Shown: positions 10,191 through 19,721 of the stretch, piece after piece
How positions within the stretch are numbered: position 1 is the stretch's first letter
Layout of the letters: each line of letters opens with the position of its first letter
Source of the DNA: Pleurotus djamor
Lineage: Eukaryota; Basidiomycota; Agaricomycetes; Agaricales; Pleurotaceae
Assembly: GCA_029747585.1 (NCBI GenBank)
Contig: JAPEVF010000546.1
Coordinates: forward strand, 1 to 30,805
Reading direction: 5' to 3'
Length of the DNA: 30,805 nucleotides
Program-made: the position numbers and the translations under genes
Notes under the pieces: model-generated
Seen by the model: only the letters and a program-made list of their open reading frames with translations
What the model was told of the DNA's origin: nothing
Database searches by the model: none

Positions 10191-11710
10191 GGCCAGGATA
10201 GGTCTTTCAATCCTGATTGAGCGACATGCCCAATAACGCGAAACAAATATGATTCTGGGCTGAAGTCTTTTTGTGGTGTACTTGCTTTTTCGGGCTCTCT
10301 CTTCTCAGCCTATACTCACCGCCTTTCCAATAGCTTCTAGTTAATGAAGTCATGACAGATGGACACGGTGGCTAAGCGGCAGAATAGTGGTAAATATGTC
10401 ACCTAGGTCTTATGTGTGTTTTTCTCTGCCTTTCGCCACTTTTCTGTCTTACATATTTCCTTTGTACTCAGGGTCTCTGTCCTCCTTATCTTGCCACCCG
10501 AAGCCGTATTCACCCAGGTTATCCCATCCTAGGAGTGAACAATCGTTAGCCGGCTGTCAGGACATAATTTTCCCTCGCCCTCGCATCTGCGTTCAAACTG
10601 CCGCTTCCTCCGTTCATTGTCGGAGCCGAATCCACGCGCTCTTACCTGCCATTAAGAAGGGTCACCTCCAGTCTAGGTATTCCAACCTCTTGCTGCAGGG
10701 CTAGAGTAGGAGGCGGTCGCACGTCAACTCATCAAACATCAAACCCCTACAACCCTCAGCTTGCCGTGCTGTTGACCAACATGCACCGGAGACCAACGAT
10801 TAACCAACACTCGATCACGACGCACCCTCTCGTGATACTTTACGCGACATGGAGTCTCCGGTCGCCTCGCCAGGACGGATCCCTCACACGCCCCTTCAGA
10901 TACCAGACGACCGCCACGATCTGGCGCGTAGGCATCATATCAAAGATCGCCGCCATGATGATGAACAATCCGTTCTCAGCAATCCTCCACCACCAGGATA
11001 CTCTTACCCGCTGTCACTTTGCTGTTGCTTCAAAGACTTTGAACCTCCCCGCTCACGACTTTATCCGCTTCGTTGATGGTTGTCGAGTTAAATGGCATTC
11101 GGGCGTTGATGGTTGGTTATTGGTCCCAGTCCAACTCGATGTAGTAGAAGCAGGGGGTCTTTAGTGGGCTACCCAGCTCGGGATCACTATGTCACTACCA
11201 CCGCTGCCGTTGTTATCGCATTCGTGAGCCTTCGCTGGTTTTGGGAATCCAGTAGTAGGGCTCTGGAGCGGCGCGACGCGATGGGTATGAAGATCGTAGA
11301 GGTATGGATGATGATGAAAACGCTGGATAGATGAATGGATGCGGTGGATGTACTCGAAAGAGCACGCGGTTTCGCTCATCATGACGCCTGGGTCCCCCTG
11401 CCGGGTTCCTATTGCTAGCCATTGTCGCATCGCTCTTTACCGATTGGACTATCATCTTTTCGAGTAAGAAAATACACGCTTAATTATCATGGATCTCGTC
11501 AGACCAACGCGGGTTGACGAAACGATTGGAGTGGGGTTGTGGATCTGAGCAAGTACCCTCTAGGTTCTAAGAGACGCCTTGGACTCTATAATAGGTGGGG
11601 ATAAAGAGATTATCGATAAGGATTTAGTTTCCCCCATCTTCCAACTCTACTACAAACTCTACAAACTCAGTGTCAGGCCAACGTAACGTTCAGCTCTCAA
11701 GATCTCAATT
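10191..11710. other. Gene-poor stretch; one weak ORF at 10849-11076 (+)
   Basis: The only ORF that looks somewhat protein-like starts with ATG at 10849 and runs 75 codons. It is charged (many Asp/Arg/His), has a PPPPGYSYPL segment and a CCC motif, and is preceded by a CT-rich leader. A hydrophobic stretch of about 17 residues followed by basic residues is open near 11190-11330 and might be a later exon. No family is recognised. The end of the stretch is presumably the HET gene promoter, with a TATA-like TATAATA at 11587-11593. Confidence 0.3.
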
Positions 11711-13391
11711 ATGATCATTGTCGCTCGCGTAAGCTCAGTCTAAACTTTTTTGAAACCTTGCTTGGTTACTGACGTACCCCTCATTTGTATTTGGGCCTCA
11801 GCACAATAATCTCAGGCAAGATGTATCAGCCTCCTCCCACTACCCCGTAATGTGATCGCTTAACCTGCCCTGCAGGAGGCGAAGGTCTGGATCCGAAAAG
11901 TCGTATCCCAACGTTGCTCGGTACTCCCTCTTCGTCTCTACGATATCACTTCCCAGCAATTCATCACCCGAAGCGAGCTTTTAGAAGTGGTAAACCAACA
12001 GGTCTTCGAGCAATATCGATCGTCCCGTCCGTCTCTCCACTGCCTGGAATTCATATCGGACGCGGATGCCCGCCAAATCAAGTGGTTTGTCCTTTACTAC
12101 ACGAAGTTCGCGATCCTCTCTCACACCTGGGGGTCCTCCGAGCTGAGTTACCAAAAGATATGCAATGGAGACCAGGTGATCATGCACGATAGGAAGTTCG
12201 CTGGATTCAGTCGTGTTGCCACGGACTTTGAGTGCCGGTATGTATGGATCGATACCGCGTGCATTGACAAGTCTAGTCACGGCGAGTTGGACGAATCTAT
12301 TCGCTCAATGTTTATGTGGTACCGGATGGCATATGTCTGCATCGTCTACTTAGAAAGTGGACATGGATCGGTAGATCGGTGGTTCTTTCGTGGGTGGACA
12401 CTTCAGGAACTCCTTGCCCCGAAGAGGATGAGCTTTTGTGGACGAAATTGGGAAAGGGCTTTTCCTCTGCCTGCCGAGGCTGCCGTTTCCAATAATGGTA
12501 GCCACCCAGCCTGTGATGTGGTACGAAAGTTTGGGCTACAACATTATGAAAACCTCGATACGGAGATCGATGTTGAGGAGTACGATGAGGAAGAAGCTGC
12601 CTTTGTCATACCAGAATTGAGCAACATGTGTTGGTAACTTCCATAACGTTCTCCGTCACATTGTTGACTGACAGAACCTAGTCATAGATGTTGAGGATAT
12701 GGCTGGATATCAACCATCCCCGGAAAATGCTAAAATAATATTCCAGTACATGGCGTGTCGCAGAACCTCGGTTCCTGAAGATATGGCCTACTGCCTGCTA
12801 GGCCTCTTAGGAATTGTGCTTCCTATCGCATACGGCGAAGGCCAAGAACATGCTCTCTACCGCCTACAAGTTGCGTGCGCACAGAGAAGCGACAACCGAG
12901 CTATATTTTTCTGGGATTCTCTAGCTACGCGAGCTTCACAGATCAACTCAATGCTCCCAAGAAACCCGTTGGGTCAATCAAATCGGCACACCCCTGGTAG
13001 AGCGAAGGTCACTGCCTTTAAGCTGTGGAATCACTGCTTGGGTCAGGACACTGACAAGGAAACTGATCTCTCCTTCAGTTTCACAAACTCGGGTCTTCGG
13101 ATCCAGGTCATTCTCCATGACCTCAGTCCCGAAGGAGTGGCAGCCGGAAAACGCATCGGGATAAAAGCAGCACCCCGCACAAAATTCACCCCGTGCAAGT
13201 TAGCGGTGCTGGGGACTTATTTCATAGGCCATGGTAATATCGAAGACACAGTCTTTGCGATCGCCCTCGAAAGGATCGGAGAAGCCCATCACCGACGATA
13301 TCGTCGCATCCCATGCAACATTCTCCCAGAGACCCTGCCCCGAAACGAAATACTCCTCAGCCGTATACCAGAAATAGTGTATATCATATAA
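11711..13391 (+). CDS. HET-domain protein (heterokaryon-incompatibility family)
   Basis: HET-domain proteins act in fungal non-self recognition and programmed cell death. Proposed exons are 11711-11728, 11876-12629 and 12682-13391, giving 493 residues in one frame. The three HET blocks are clear: FAILSHTWGSSELSYQKI, then YVWIDTACIDKSSHGELDES with SMFMWYRMAYVCIVYL, then RWFFRGWTLQELLAPKRM. Further on are the family's VEDMAGYQPSPENA and TSVPEDMAYCLLGLLGIVLP with GEGQEHALYRLQ, and the protein ends PEIVYII. Two splice choices are uncertain. The first intron could hide a 45-nt in-frame mini-exon (11802-11846), but that would need a 29-nt intron. The donor at 12630 is GTTGGT, a weak but GTNNGT-type site chosen because the stronger GTAACT gives a stop. 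No NACHT, ankyrin or WD repeats follow within the ORF, so it is a stand-alone HET protein. Confidence 0.85.
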
Positions 13392-13864
13392 ATAAGGGTT
13401 CCTTGATATTTATCGATGAATTGGACGAGATTCATCTTCTCCCATTGAAAGTGGGCATCTTGGGTGATGAGTACAGCGCCGAGAGGATACACCGCCCGCA
13501 AGAACTTCAACGGACTTGTCCATTTCTTAACGAAGCCAATGACACTCAACGAAGTCGGAAGCAAGTGAGAGTAATCGTAACCTGGATTTTTTNGTCTCGG
13601 GAGGGGATGCCGTACTCGTCACGTTCGCTCCCTTTTGAGGATCGAGGAGGAGGAGTTTCTGCTTCTCAGTGTCGAAGGGTCCGAAAGAGAGACCCATGGG
13701 TGACAAGGGATATGGTGACACCGCTGGTGATTCAAACTTTGCATGTAGCGATTACAGTTGGGGGAGAGGTGTTGGATGATCGAGCGAGTTCAGAGCCATG
13801 TTGGGCAGAGTCGAAGTGGATATCCTCGATGAGTTAGGTTATGAGAGGGAGTGGGATGAATGGG
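13392..13864. other. No recognisable gene
   Basis: Downstream of the HET gene. Several frames are partly open on both strands (for example 13289-13564 on -), but none shows a known domain, and an N at 13593 obscures one region. It may hold the HET 3' UTR and eroded sequence up to the edge of duplicated block B. Confidence 0.4.
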
Positions 13865-16085
13865 CTATATGACTCGGTTGGAGGAGGGCAGATTGGGGCT
13901 ACTTTGAAGCAGCTAAAAAGAAGCAACGGTGAGTTTTCGATGGCTTATTTTTGAAGTATGAGTAGAAGCTTGCGTAGCCTTGAGGAGTTCACGAGGTTAG
14001 ACGCACGAACATCATGCCTTGCCGAGCGGTAGCAATCCATGCAACGGTTCGTTTCTCAGCGGCGAACAGCATTATGAAGACTCCGGGGTGCCTGAGTCAG
14101 AGATGTCATCGCAAGCCAAGTAGGCGGTTCAAGTAAATGCGTTAGGCAAGGAGCGAGCAAGTCTCTTGGATTCTATTTGCATCTTTGCCAATGGAGGTGA
14201 CCTACTTAATAGGCTAAGAAATACAGCAGACAGCGGCGGAGCGGTCTCAAGGTCATGGCTCTGCGGAGAACGGTCTGCATCAGTGCGAGAGAAAGGCCCA
14301 TTCGCTAATGAAGAAGCTTGACGCGTGACGGAGATATTGGTCGATTTTTGAGCAGTTTTGCATGATATTCAAAGCTCTAAGCTTCACTGAGTGCACTTTC
14401 CCGGCTTCTAGATCGCGTAAGTAGAGCGACATACGCAGAATACGGAGTTAAGACGGATGTCGAAGAAGTTTGCCATTAGACGCAGTCGCACACGCGCCGA
14501 GACCGTAGAGTTGGAGGTAACGACTGCTAAGCGCGTTAGGCGCCTGAGGGAAATAGCCGAAACTCCTTTTTGGGTATCTCTTTCCCACATGCTCGAGACG
14601 TTTTCTCCAAATCGTCTCCCACAAGCTTCGTCTCTTGCATGCGACAGCCTGTCAATCGATATCGATCCTGCTACGTCTGTGAGCTCCTCTCTACAATCTC
14701 CATCCACTTTTTAGACAAAACTTTATCCAGCAGTTTGCTCTGTTTTCTCACTGAACTTGTAATTGGAACCGCGAAACGATGAACTCTCTCTTACCACATA
14801 TGTACGGTTTTCTCAAACTTTCTAGTTATCTATCATCTCACTCTTAGTTCCCCAGCTTGCTCCCCTACTCATCGTGAGCTATGGACCGAACATGATGCTC
14901 TCAAATGAGTTGAAGACGATCGCTGTCTCTCCACCGCGCACATGACCTGTACGCGCAGGACTTCACAATAACAGAGTGGGATACCGAAGACAGGTGCCTC
15001 TGTGTCGTTGGACCGTCGCCGAAGACACGTTCATGGGCTTGAATCGCGCATTTATGCATTTATTGGCCTGTAAGTTGCTTTTTCGCGACGAACTTAGCCC
15101 GTATCCAATGGTTCATAATTCGTTCTTATACAGATGGTGCGTATTATATCCTACAACACACACCAGCGAACTCGGAACAGTGTCGAGACCAACGCTTCCT
15201 CTCAAGAGATGCACTCGGCGACGCGGGATATCGATCAGTACTCGAGGCATCCGCCTTTCATTGAGCATCTGGGCGGCAGAGCCTGAACTGAGAGACAGTC
15301 TTAGGTTGAAAAACGCTCTCAAATGATATACTCCCCCGAGATACTTGGTGCGTTTTCTTCGCTGCTTTCATTACCTTCCTTCTAACGCTCCCCCNGTCAT
15401 GCCCAGGTTGTCGTGCTTATTCTTTTTTCCTCATTTACGGAACTGTATCTACATCGTGGAAACCATGATCACCAGCTCCTGCTCGACTACCACCCACCAC
15501 GACGCAATGGGACGATCTGTGCTTCACTCCAATTTCAGTCCTGACACACACACGAGCCAGCTCTCCCTTTCACAGCCTCGCTCTCTTCTCCATCGCCATC
15601 CTATCTCGTCCCCCTCCCGGAAATCAAAGACTCAAGCACTTCTCGGCCAATATGTTCGTGACTGTCCATGTCACCGCATTGGCATCGTGTCGTTCCCAGT
15701 GCAGAGCGTCAGCGTGATTCCGTTAAGCCTCCACCGGGGCCAGCGCTCCCAAAGCACTATCAGCTGCTTGGCACACGTCGATGGTCATTCAGATCGATCA
15801 GTGGTTCGTCACTGCAAAGACACTCTTCCAACTCTCCGACCCGCGTCTTCGCGGCTTCAATGGGTAGAATTCGCGTCTGCGTCCTGTATCAGGAGAAGTG
15901 CATCCACGCTGATTCCTTGTAGCCACAACGTCAGGAACGCGGCAAACCCTGGTACCTGTTGGAACTTCCGGAACGATCATCGATCTCTTGGACGCCGTCG
16001 TCGCCCCCATATGGCGGGTGTTGGATAATGCCCGATTAACACTGGGCGAAGAAGACCAAGGCTGTAGCAAATGACCAGCTTGGTA
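13865..16085. repeat. Diverged duplicated block, copy B
   Basis: Partner of 6245-9400, same order and orientation, shorter. At its left edge the - strand reads an exon (CFKVAPICPPPTES) matching copy A's DUF6534 exon (CFTVLPIWPSPTNS), but nothing DUF6534-like continues to the left. The DUF6534 gene is therefore cut off here. The rest contains Ser-rich open stretches (for example 15345-16028 on +, interrupted by the N at 15395) that I cannot assign. Confidence 0.58.
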
Positions 16086-17069
16086 TGACCTCCGTGTGTT
16101 GGGCCTCCGGCATACAATTGTTATCGCCTGCGTCCTTGGATTATCTGCATTTTGCTTCGCGCAACGCCCGACACCGTACTATTGTTGGTCCAGTCATGAA
16201 ACGAGGTTCTCGGCAGATATGGCGTGTTGCAGCGGCGGCCGCGATGGGCGCCGCTGTGATGGGACGCTGAAGAGCGATACGGGGAAGAAAGGAGAAGATT
16301 GTCGTACGACCTTACTCCGTCGTTCCGTTGCATGCTGTGTAGAGGGTTAGGACGAGAATGATGACACCAGAGGGTACCACCGTCCCGCATAACGGGACAT
16401 TGGTTGTTCGTCGTGGTGGACCCAGGCGCCGCCGAAGGATGGAGATTTACGAGCAGAGCGACCAGCTCGATATTGCCTTGGTATCACCTACGCTCATCGT
16501 CGCGATAGTCATCTATTCGACCGGACTTTGGACGTTGTTGGTAGCTGCGTCCCCTAGGACTCTCTTGTGGTGAATCGAGACCTGGTGGTGCGTGAGGTAG
16601 AGACGTGATCTACAGAATGATGAAGGGACCTAGGGGATCCGATGGTGACCACAGCTACGTGGGGGATGGGCAATGAAGGCGGCGACGACATATCCTTGAT
16701 GGTCATCTTGTCCGCCAATCCAGTCGTCGTGTCGTACAGATTATTCACGGACTACTTGGATGTTCGTAATTTTTCAAACAAACTATCTTCATACTCGTGG
16801 TTATGCCCAATGCATGATGGCTTGTTTCCCCACTTCGTTTATTTGTCCTGCTATCGACTTGTACTTCGCTCTGTTCCTCCGCCTGCTCGTCACTTGTGCA
16901 GATGCTGTGGGCGATTGGCGGGCGACTACCCCAGTTCATAAATGGTGCTCCCCATAAGCGCCACGCGAAGTCTTCTTTCCTCCTGCCTGCATCCACGCGT
17001 TTTCGACGACAGCATATCTCAAGGATGGTTGGTCACAAAGGAACATCTTCCTTTCAATGTCTTCACTAA
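16086..17069. other. Unassigned stretch with a Cys-rich open frame (16096-16350, +)
   Basis: On the + strand 16096-16350 is open without an ATG (it starts at GTG). It encodes a hydrophobic signal-like segment (TIVIACVLGLSAFCFA) followed by a short Cys-rich part with two CC pairs and three single Cys. An upstream exon would be needed for it to be a gene. From 16350 to 17069 I see no supported gene. Confidence 0.25.
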
Positions 17070-18884
17070 TATATTGTCAAGCCCGTCTTCACAGATTTCG
17101 AAGGGCAACAAATCATCGACGCCAAGATCGCTGAGCATGAAAATAGGGCCGAATTATGCGATCTACGTCGTAGAAGGAACACCCTGACCGCCATCTATAA
17201 TCTTCCCAACGAAATATTGTCCATCATATTCGTGCTCTGCAAAAGCGGCTCCGACATGATGGAGGTTCCCGTAGTCTGGAGAACCATCCTGTCCGTGTGC
17301 GGCCAGTGGCGCTATCTTGCTTTGACTACCCCACGATTTTCCAATCATATCGTGTTGTCCGAACCACATAACGTCGTGACGATGCTCAATTGCTCAAGAC
17401 CAGTTCCCATCGCCCTCTTTTATCCATTATTCTCAATATGGACAGATGGAACGGAAGCGACCCAGACGATGGCTATGGCAGCATTCTTGCACGTGCTGGA
17501 GAACTGCGGCGGGAGGCTGCAAGCCCTCATCATACTCTTTGGAAATTCAAACATCGCCGCCCTATTCGAGGCTTTTGACATCGCGCTTAAATCCAGATGT
17601 CGTTCGCTTCGAATGTTGGCATTGGTTTACAAAGAACCTGCTCCGAACAAGCTCTACACCTTATCCCATCCCTTACCATGGGCGTTCATGCCCTTTCTAC
17701 ATACCATGGAGCTGCATGACGTCCTTATTCAGCTTTCACCCTGGCTGCACCTCCCATCTCTTACTCATTTGACTCTGTCTTGCGAACTCCACCGGGGCAT
17801 GGGCATTCCCATCCAATATGCTATCAGATTACTTCAAAAGACACCCAATAGGGTAGTTCAAAGCAAATGATTTGGACTTGATTTGGACTTGATTTGGAGA
17901 ATCCTTGGCGAACTTGTCCTTGACCAGCGATTTCGGCCAAGCACGGCGAACGTATCGGAGGTTGAATGACCCCTAGATTGTTTTCTGTTAAGTCTGAGAC
18001 ACACGCACCTTTTGTAGTGCTATAAAATAGTCCGCTCGTGCTAGATAAATTTCTCAAAGATGACGAGTGCACATATGGGCAAATGGACAGACTACAAGAG
18101 CGAAACTGCTCAACCATTTGCTCGGAACTAGGAAGAGTTACGACTCCGCTCGGCGGTATCCGAAACGTAGCTCAAATCAACCTCAAATCAACCTGGAATC
18201 CGTCGAAATCACTACAAAAGGTGGGGGTATCAAAGCTAGGATTTGATTCGGATGGATTTTTGAGCCAAATCAAAATCCAAATCATCGTGGAATCAAGCCC
18301 AAATCAAGCCCAAATCGCGAGGTTTGAATTCCCCTAATGTCAGATTTGTCACAATCAAGGACCTTTCGTGGCATCCCTGTTGCCCCCTGTCTGTCCTAGG
18401 AACTCGAGGACTTCCTGTTTCAATGCCGAAGCTGCAGTCGCTCATGGTGAAATCTGACCTTATCCACGGATGCGAATTCCTCGTCCATATGGTAATCCCA
18501 CGTTCGGCAAGCCTTTATCTTCACTTCACCAAATCCGTGGATGCTCGAAGCATTTCAATGCCTGGATTCTCACCGAAACGCCTCGCTCTCCTCTCATTCC
18601 TCAGCCGCGTTTACATCTCCCAGTGCTTCACCTCACCATTTCATATGCAACACATTGCTACATTCATGAATCCATCTGTATCTTCGATACAAGTGGGGGA
18701 TGGCATGCCCATACTCAACCCGTTTCGAAAAGTGTACGTGCACTTCTCACATCAGCAAAATATCTTTGAACCTCGCGACTTCCTGGCCATCCTAACATCC
18801 AGTCAAATGATATCTCGCGTCTCACTTTTGAGTATTTCTCGTGGGCATCAGATGGCTTGGTCAAACGAACATGATGCTGGCGGG
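17070..18884 (+). pseudogene. F-box / LRR-like protein gene, disrupted by two transposon insertions
   Basis: F-box proteins recruit substrates to SCF ubiquitin ligases; agaricomycetes carry large families of them. The frame is open from about 17070. It begins with a charged heptad-like lead (IIDAKIAEHENRAELCDLRRR) and runs into the F-box NLPNEILSIIFVLCKSGSD with VVWRTILSVCGQWRYLAL. LRR-like stretches follow (FMPFLHTMELHDVLIQLS, LPSLTHLTLSCE). At 17850 a 484-bp MITE interrupts it. The frame resumes at 18337 (VRFVTIKDL, SMPKLQSLMVKSDLIHG, PFRKVYVHF) and runs into the retrotransposon LTR at 18885, which cuts off the C terminus. Taking out 17851-18336 would put both halves in one frame. The start codon is not resolved: a 5' exon ending before an AG at 17081 or 17094 is likely. 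Confidence 0.78.
17851..18334. mobile_element. 484-bp TA-flanked MITE (Tc1/mariner-like ends) in the F-box exon
   Basis: The left end GGGTAGTTCAAAGCAAATGA continues with repeats of ATTTGGACTTG. The right end on the other strand is GGGGAATTCAAACCTCGCGA, followed by repeats of ATTTGGGCTTG. So the terminal inverted repeats extend about 45-50 bp with some mismatches and carry an internal tandem motif of about 11 bp. TA dinucleotides flank both sides (17849-17850 and 18335-18336), as expected for Tc1/mariner-type insertion. There is no transposase. Confidence 0.78.
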
Positions 18885-19551
18885 TGTGAAGACCGCGTAC
18901 AAAACGATGTCGAACTGGGATCGGGGTGACGAGATCAGGTTCGAGGGAGTGGAGGAGCGTCGAGCTCGAAGGCTGGAGAGCCGGGAGAGTCGTCGCGAAG
19001 AGAACTAGTCTCGTAGATACGAGAATGAAAGATCCTTCTTGAATACGCGGAAGTCTTGAATGAGCTTGAAGAGTACGCGTGAGTCGGACGGCGAAAGGAG
19101 GGTCCGCGTAGAGGGAAGGATGCGTCGAGCTCGAAGAATGTGAGATCTTGAGAGTCGTCGCGAAGAGGAAAAGTCTCGCGAGTACGAGATTAAGGAGTAA
19201 TTCTCGCATACGCGAGAGTCTTGACAATAGCGTGAGTCGCGTGTAACACGAGTCAGGCTGGTAGTGGTCGCGAAGGTGAGCCGCGAACTGGGACAAGTCA
19301 TCTCATGATGAACGCGTCCTGTTCGCGGCTGGAGACGTCTGTAACCCGGAACGCGGGTCCTGTGGCCCTAGGAAGGGGTTCCTCCTGTAACCCTGGAGTA
19401 GGAACACTGTGACCCAGTGCGGGGGGCTGTCGAGGCCGTTCGCGACGATGAAAAGCAAAGTAAAGATTAATTGATTATCTAATTCTACGCGGTCACCGAC
19501 TAAGCGTTAAACATTAAGCGCTAGTGCTAATACTAGTGCTACTACGTCACA
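18885..19551 (-). repeat. 3' LTR of the gypsy element (inferred limits, 667 bp)
   Basis: Read in the element's sense, it starts TGTGACGTAG directly after the purine run and ends GGTCTTCACA, giving short inverted ends TGTGA / TCACA with TG...CA termini. The F-box coding sequence stops matching its family at the outer edge. With no second LTR in the window the limits rest on these signs only. Confidence 0.6.
18957..19225 (+). repeat. Imperfect tandem repeat within the LTR, period about 165 bp
   Basis: GCGTCGAGCTCGAAG (18957 and 19122) and GAGAGTCGTCGCGAAGAG (about 18985 and 19150) recur in the same order, followed by related CTCG-rich palindromic pieces. The LTR thus holds about one and a half diverged units. 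Confidence 0.6.
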
Positions 19552-19560
19552 GAGCCCCCC
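19552..19560 (-). promoter_or_regulatory. Polypurine tract (plus-strand primer) of the retrotransposon
   Basis: In sense orientation GGGGGGCTC lies immediately before the LTR start TGTGAC. Purine runs at this place prime plus-strand DNA synthesis. An N at 19561 hides its upstream edge. Confidence 0.5.
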
Positions 19561-19721
19561 NAGTCGGTGTCTGCGTGCTGTAAGAGACGATACAACGATT
19601 GTAGTTTAAAGTAAGATAGAATGACAGGCATATCAAGGAAATGCATATATAAATGATAAGAGGAAGCATGCGCGACGGAATAAGAGAGGTGAATTGATGA
19701 CAGCGCTGAGGCGTTTGGATA

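Noticed and set aside
10350..10400. A-box-like GGTGGCTAAGCGGC suggesting a tRNA-Leu/Ser
   Set aside because: No B box or pairing acceptor stem follows within tRNA distance.
11847..11875. 29-nt second intron in the HET leader
   Set aside because: Shorter than any other intron in the window (about 48-75 nt). A single 147-nt intron is also in frame, so the mini-exon is only an alternative.
13313..13837. 174-aa ORF after the HET gene
   Set aside because: It overlaps the HET 3' end in another frame, passes through an N and shows no domain; treated as a shadow frame.
16096..16350. Hydrophobin
   Set aside because: The Cys order and spacing do not fit the C-CC-C-C-CC-C pattern, the mature part is not hydrophobic, and there is no ATG.
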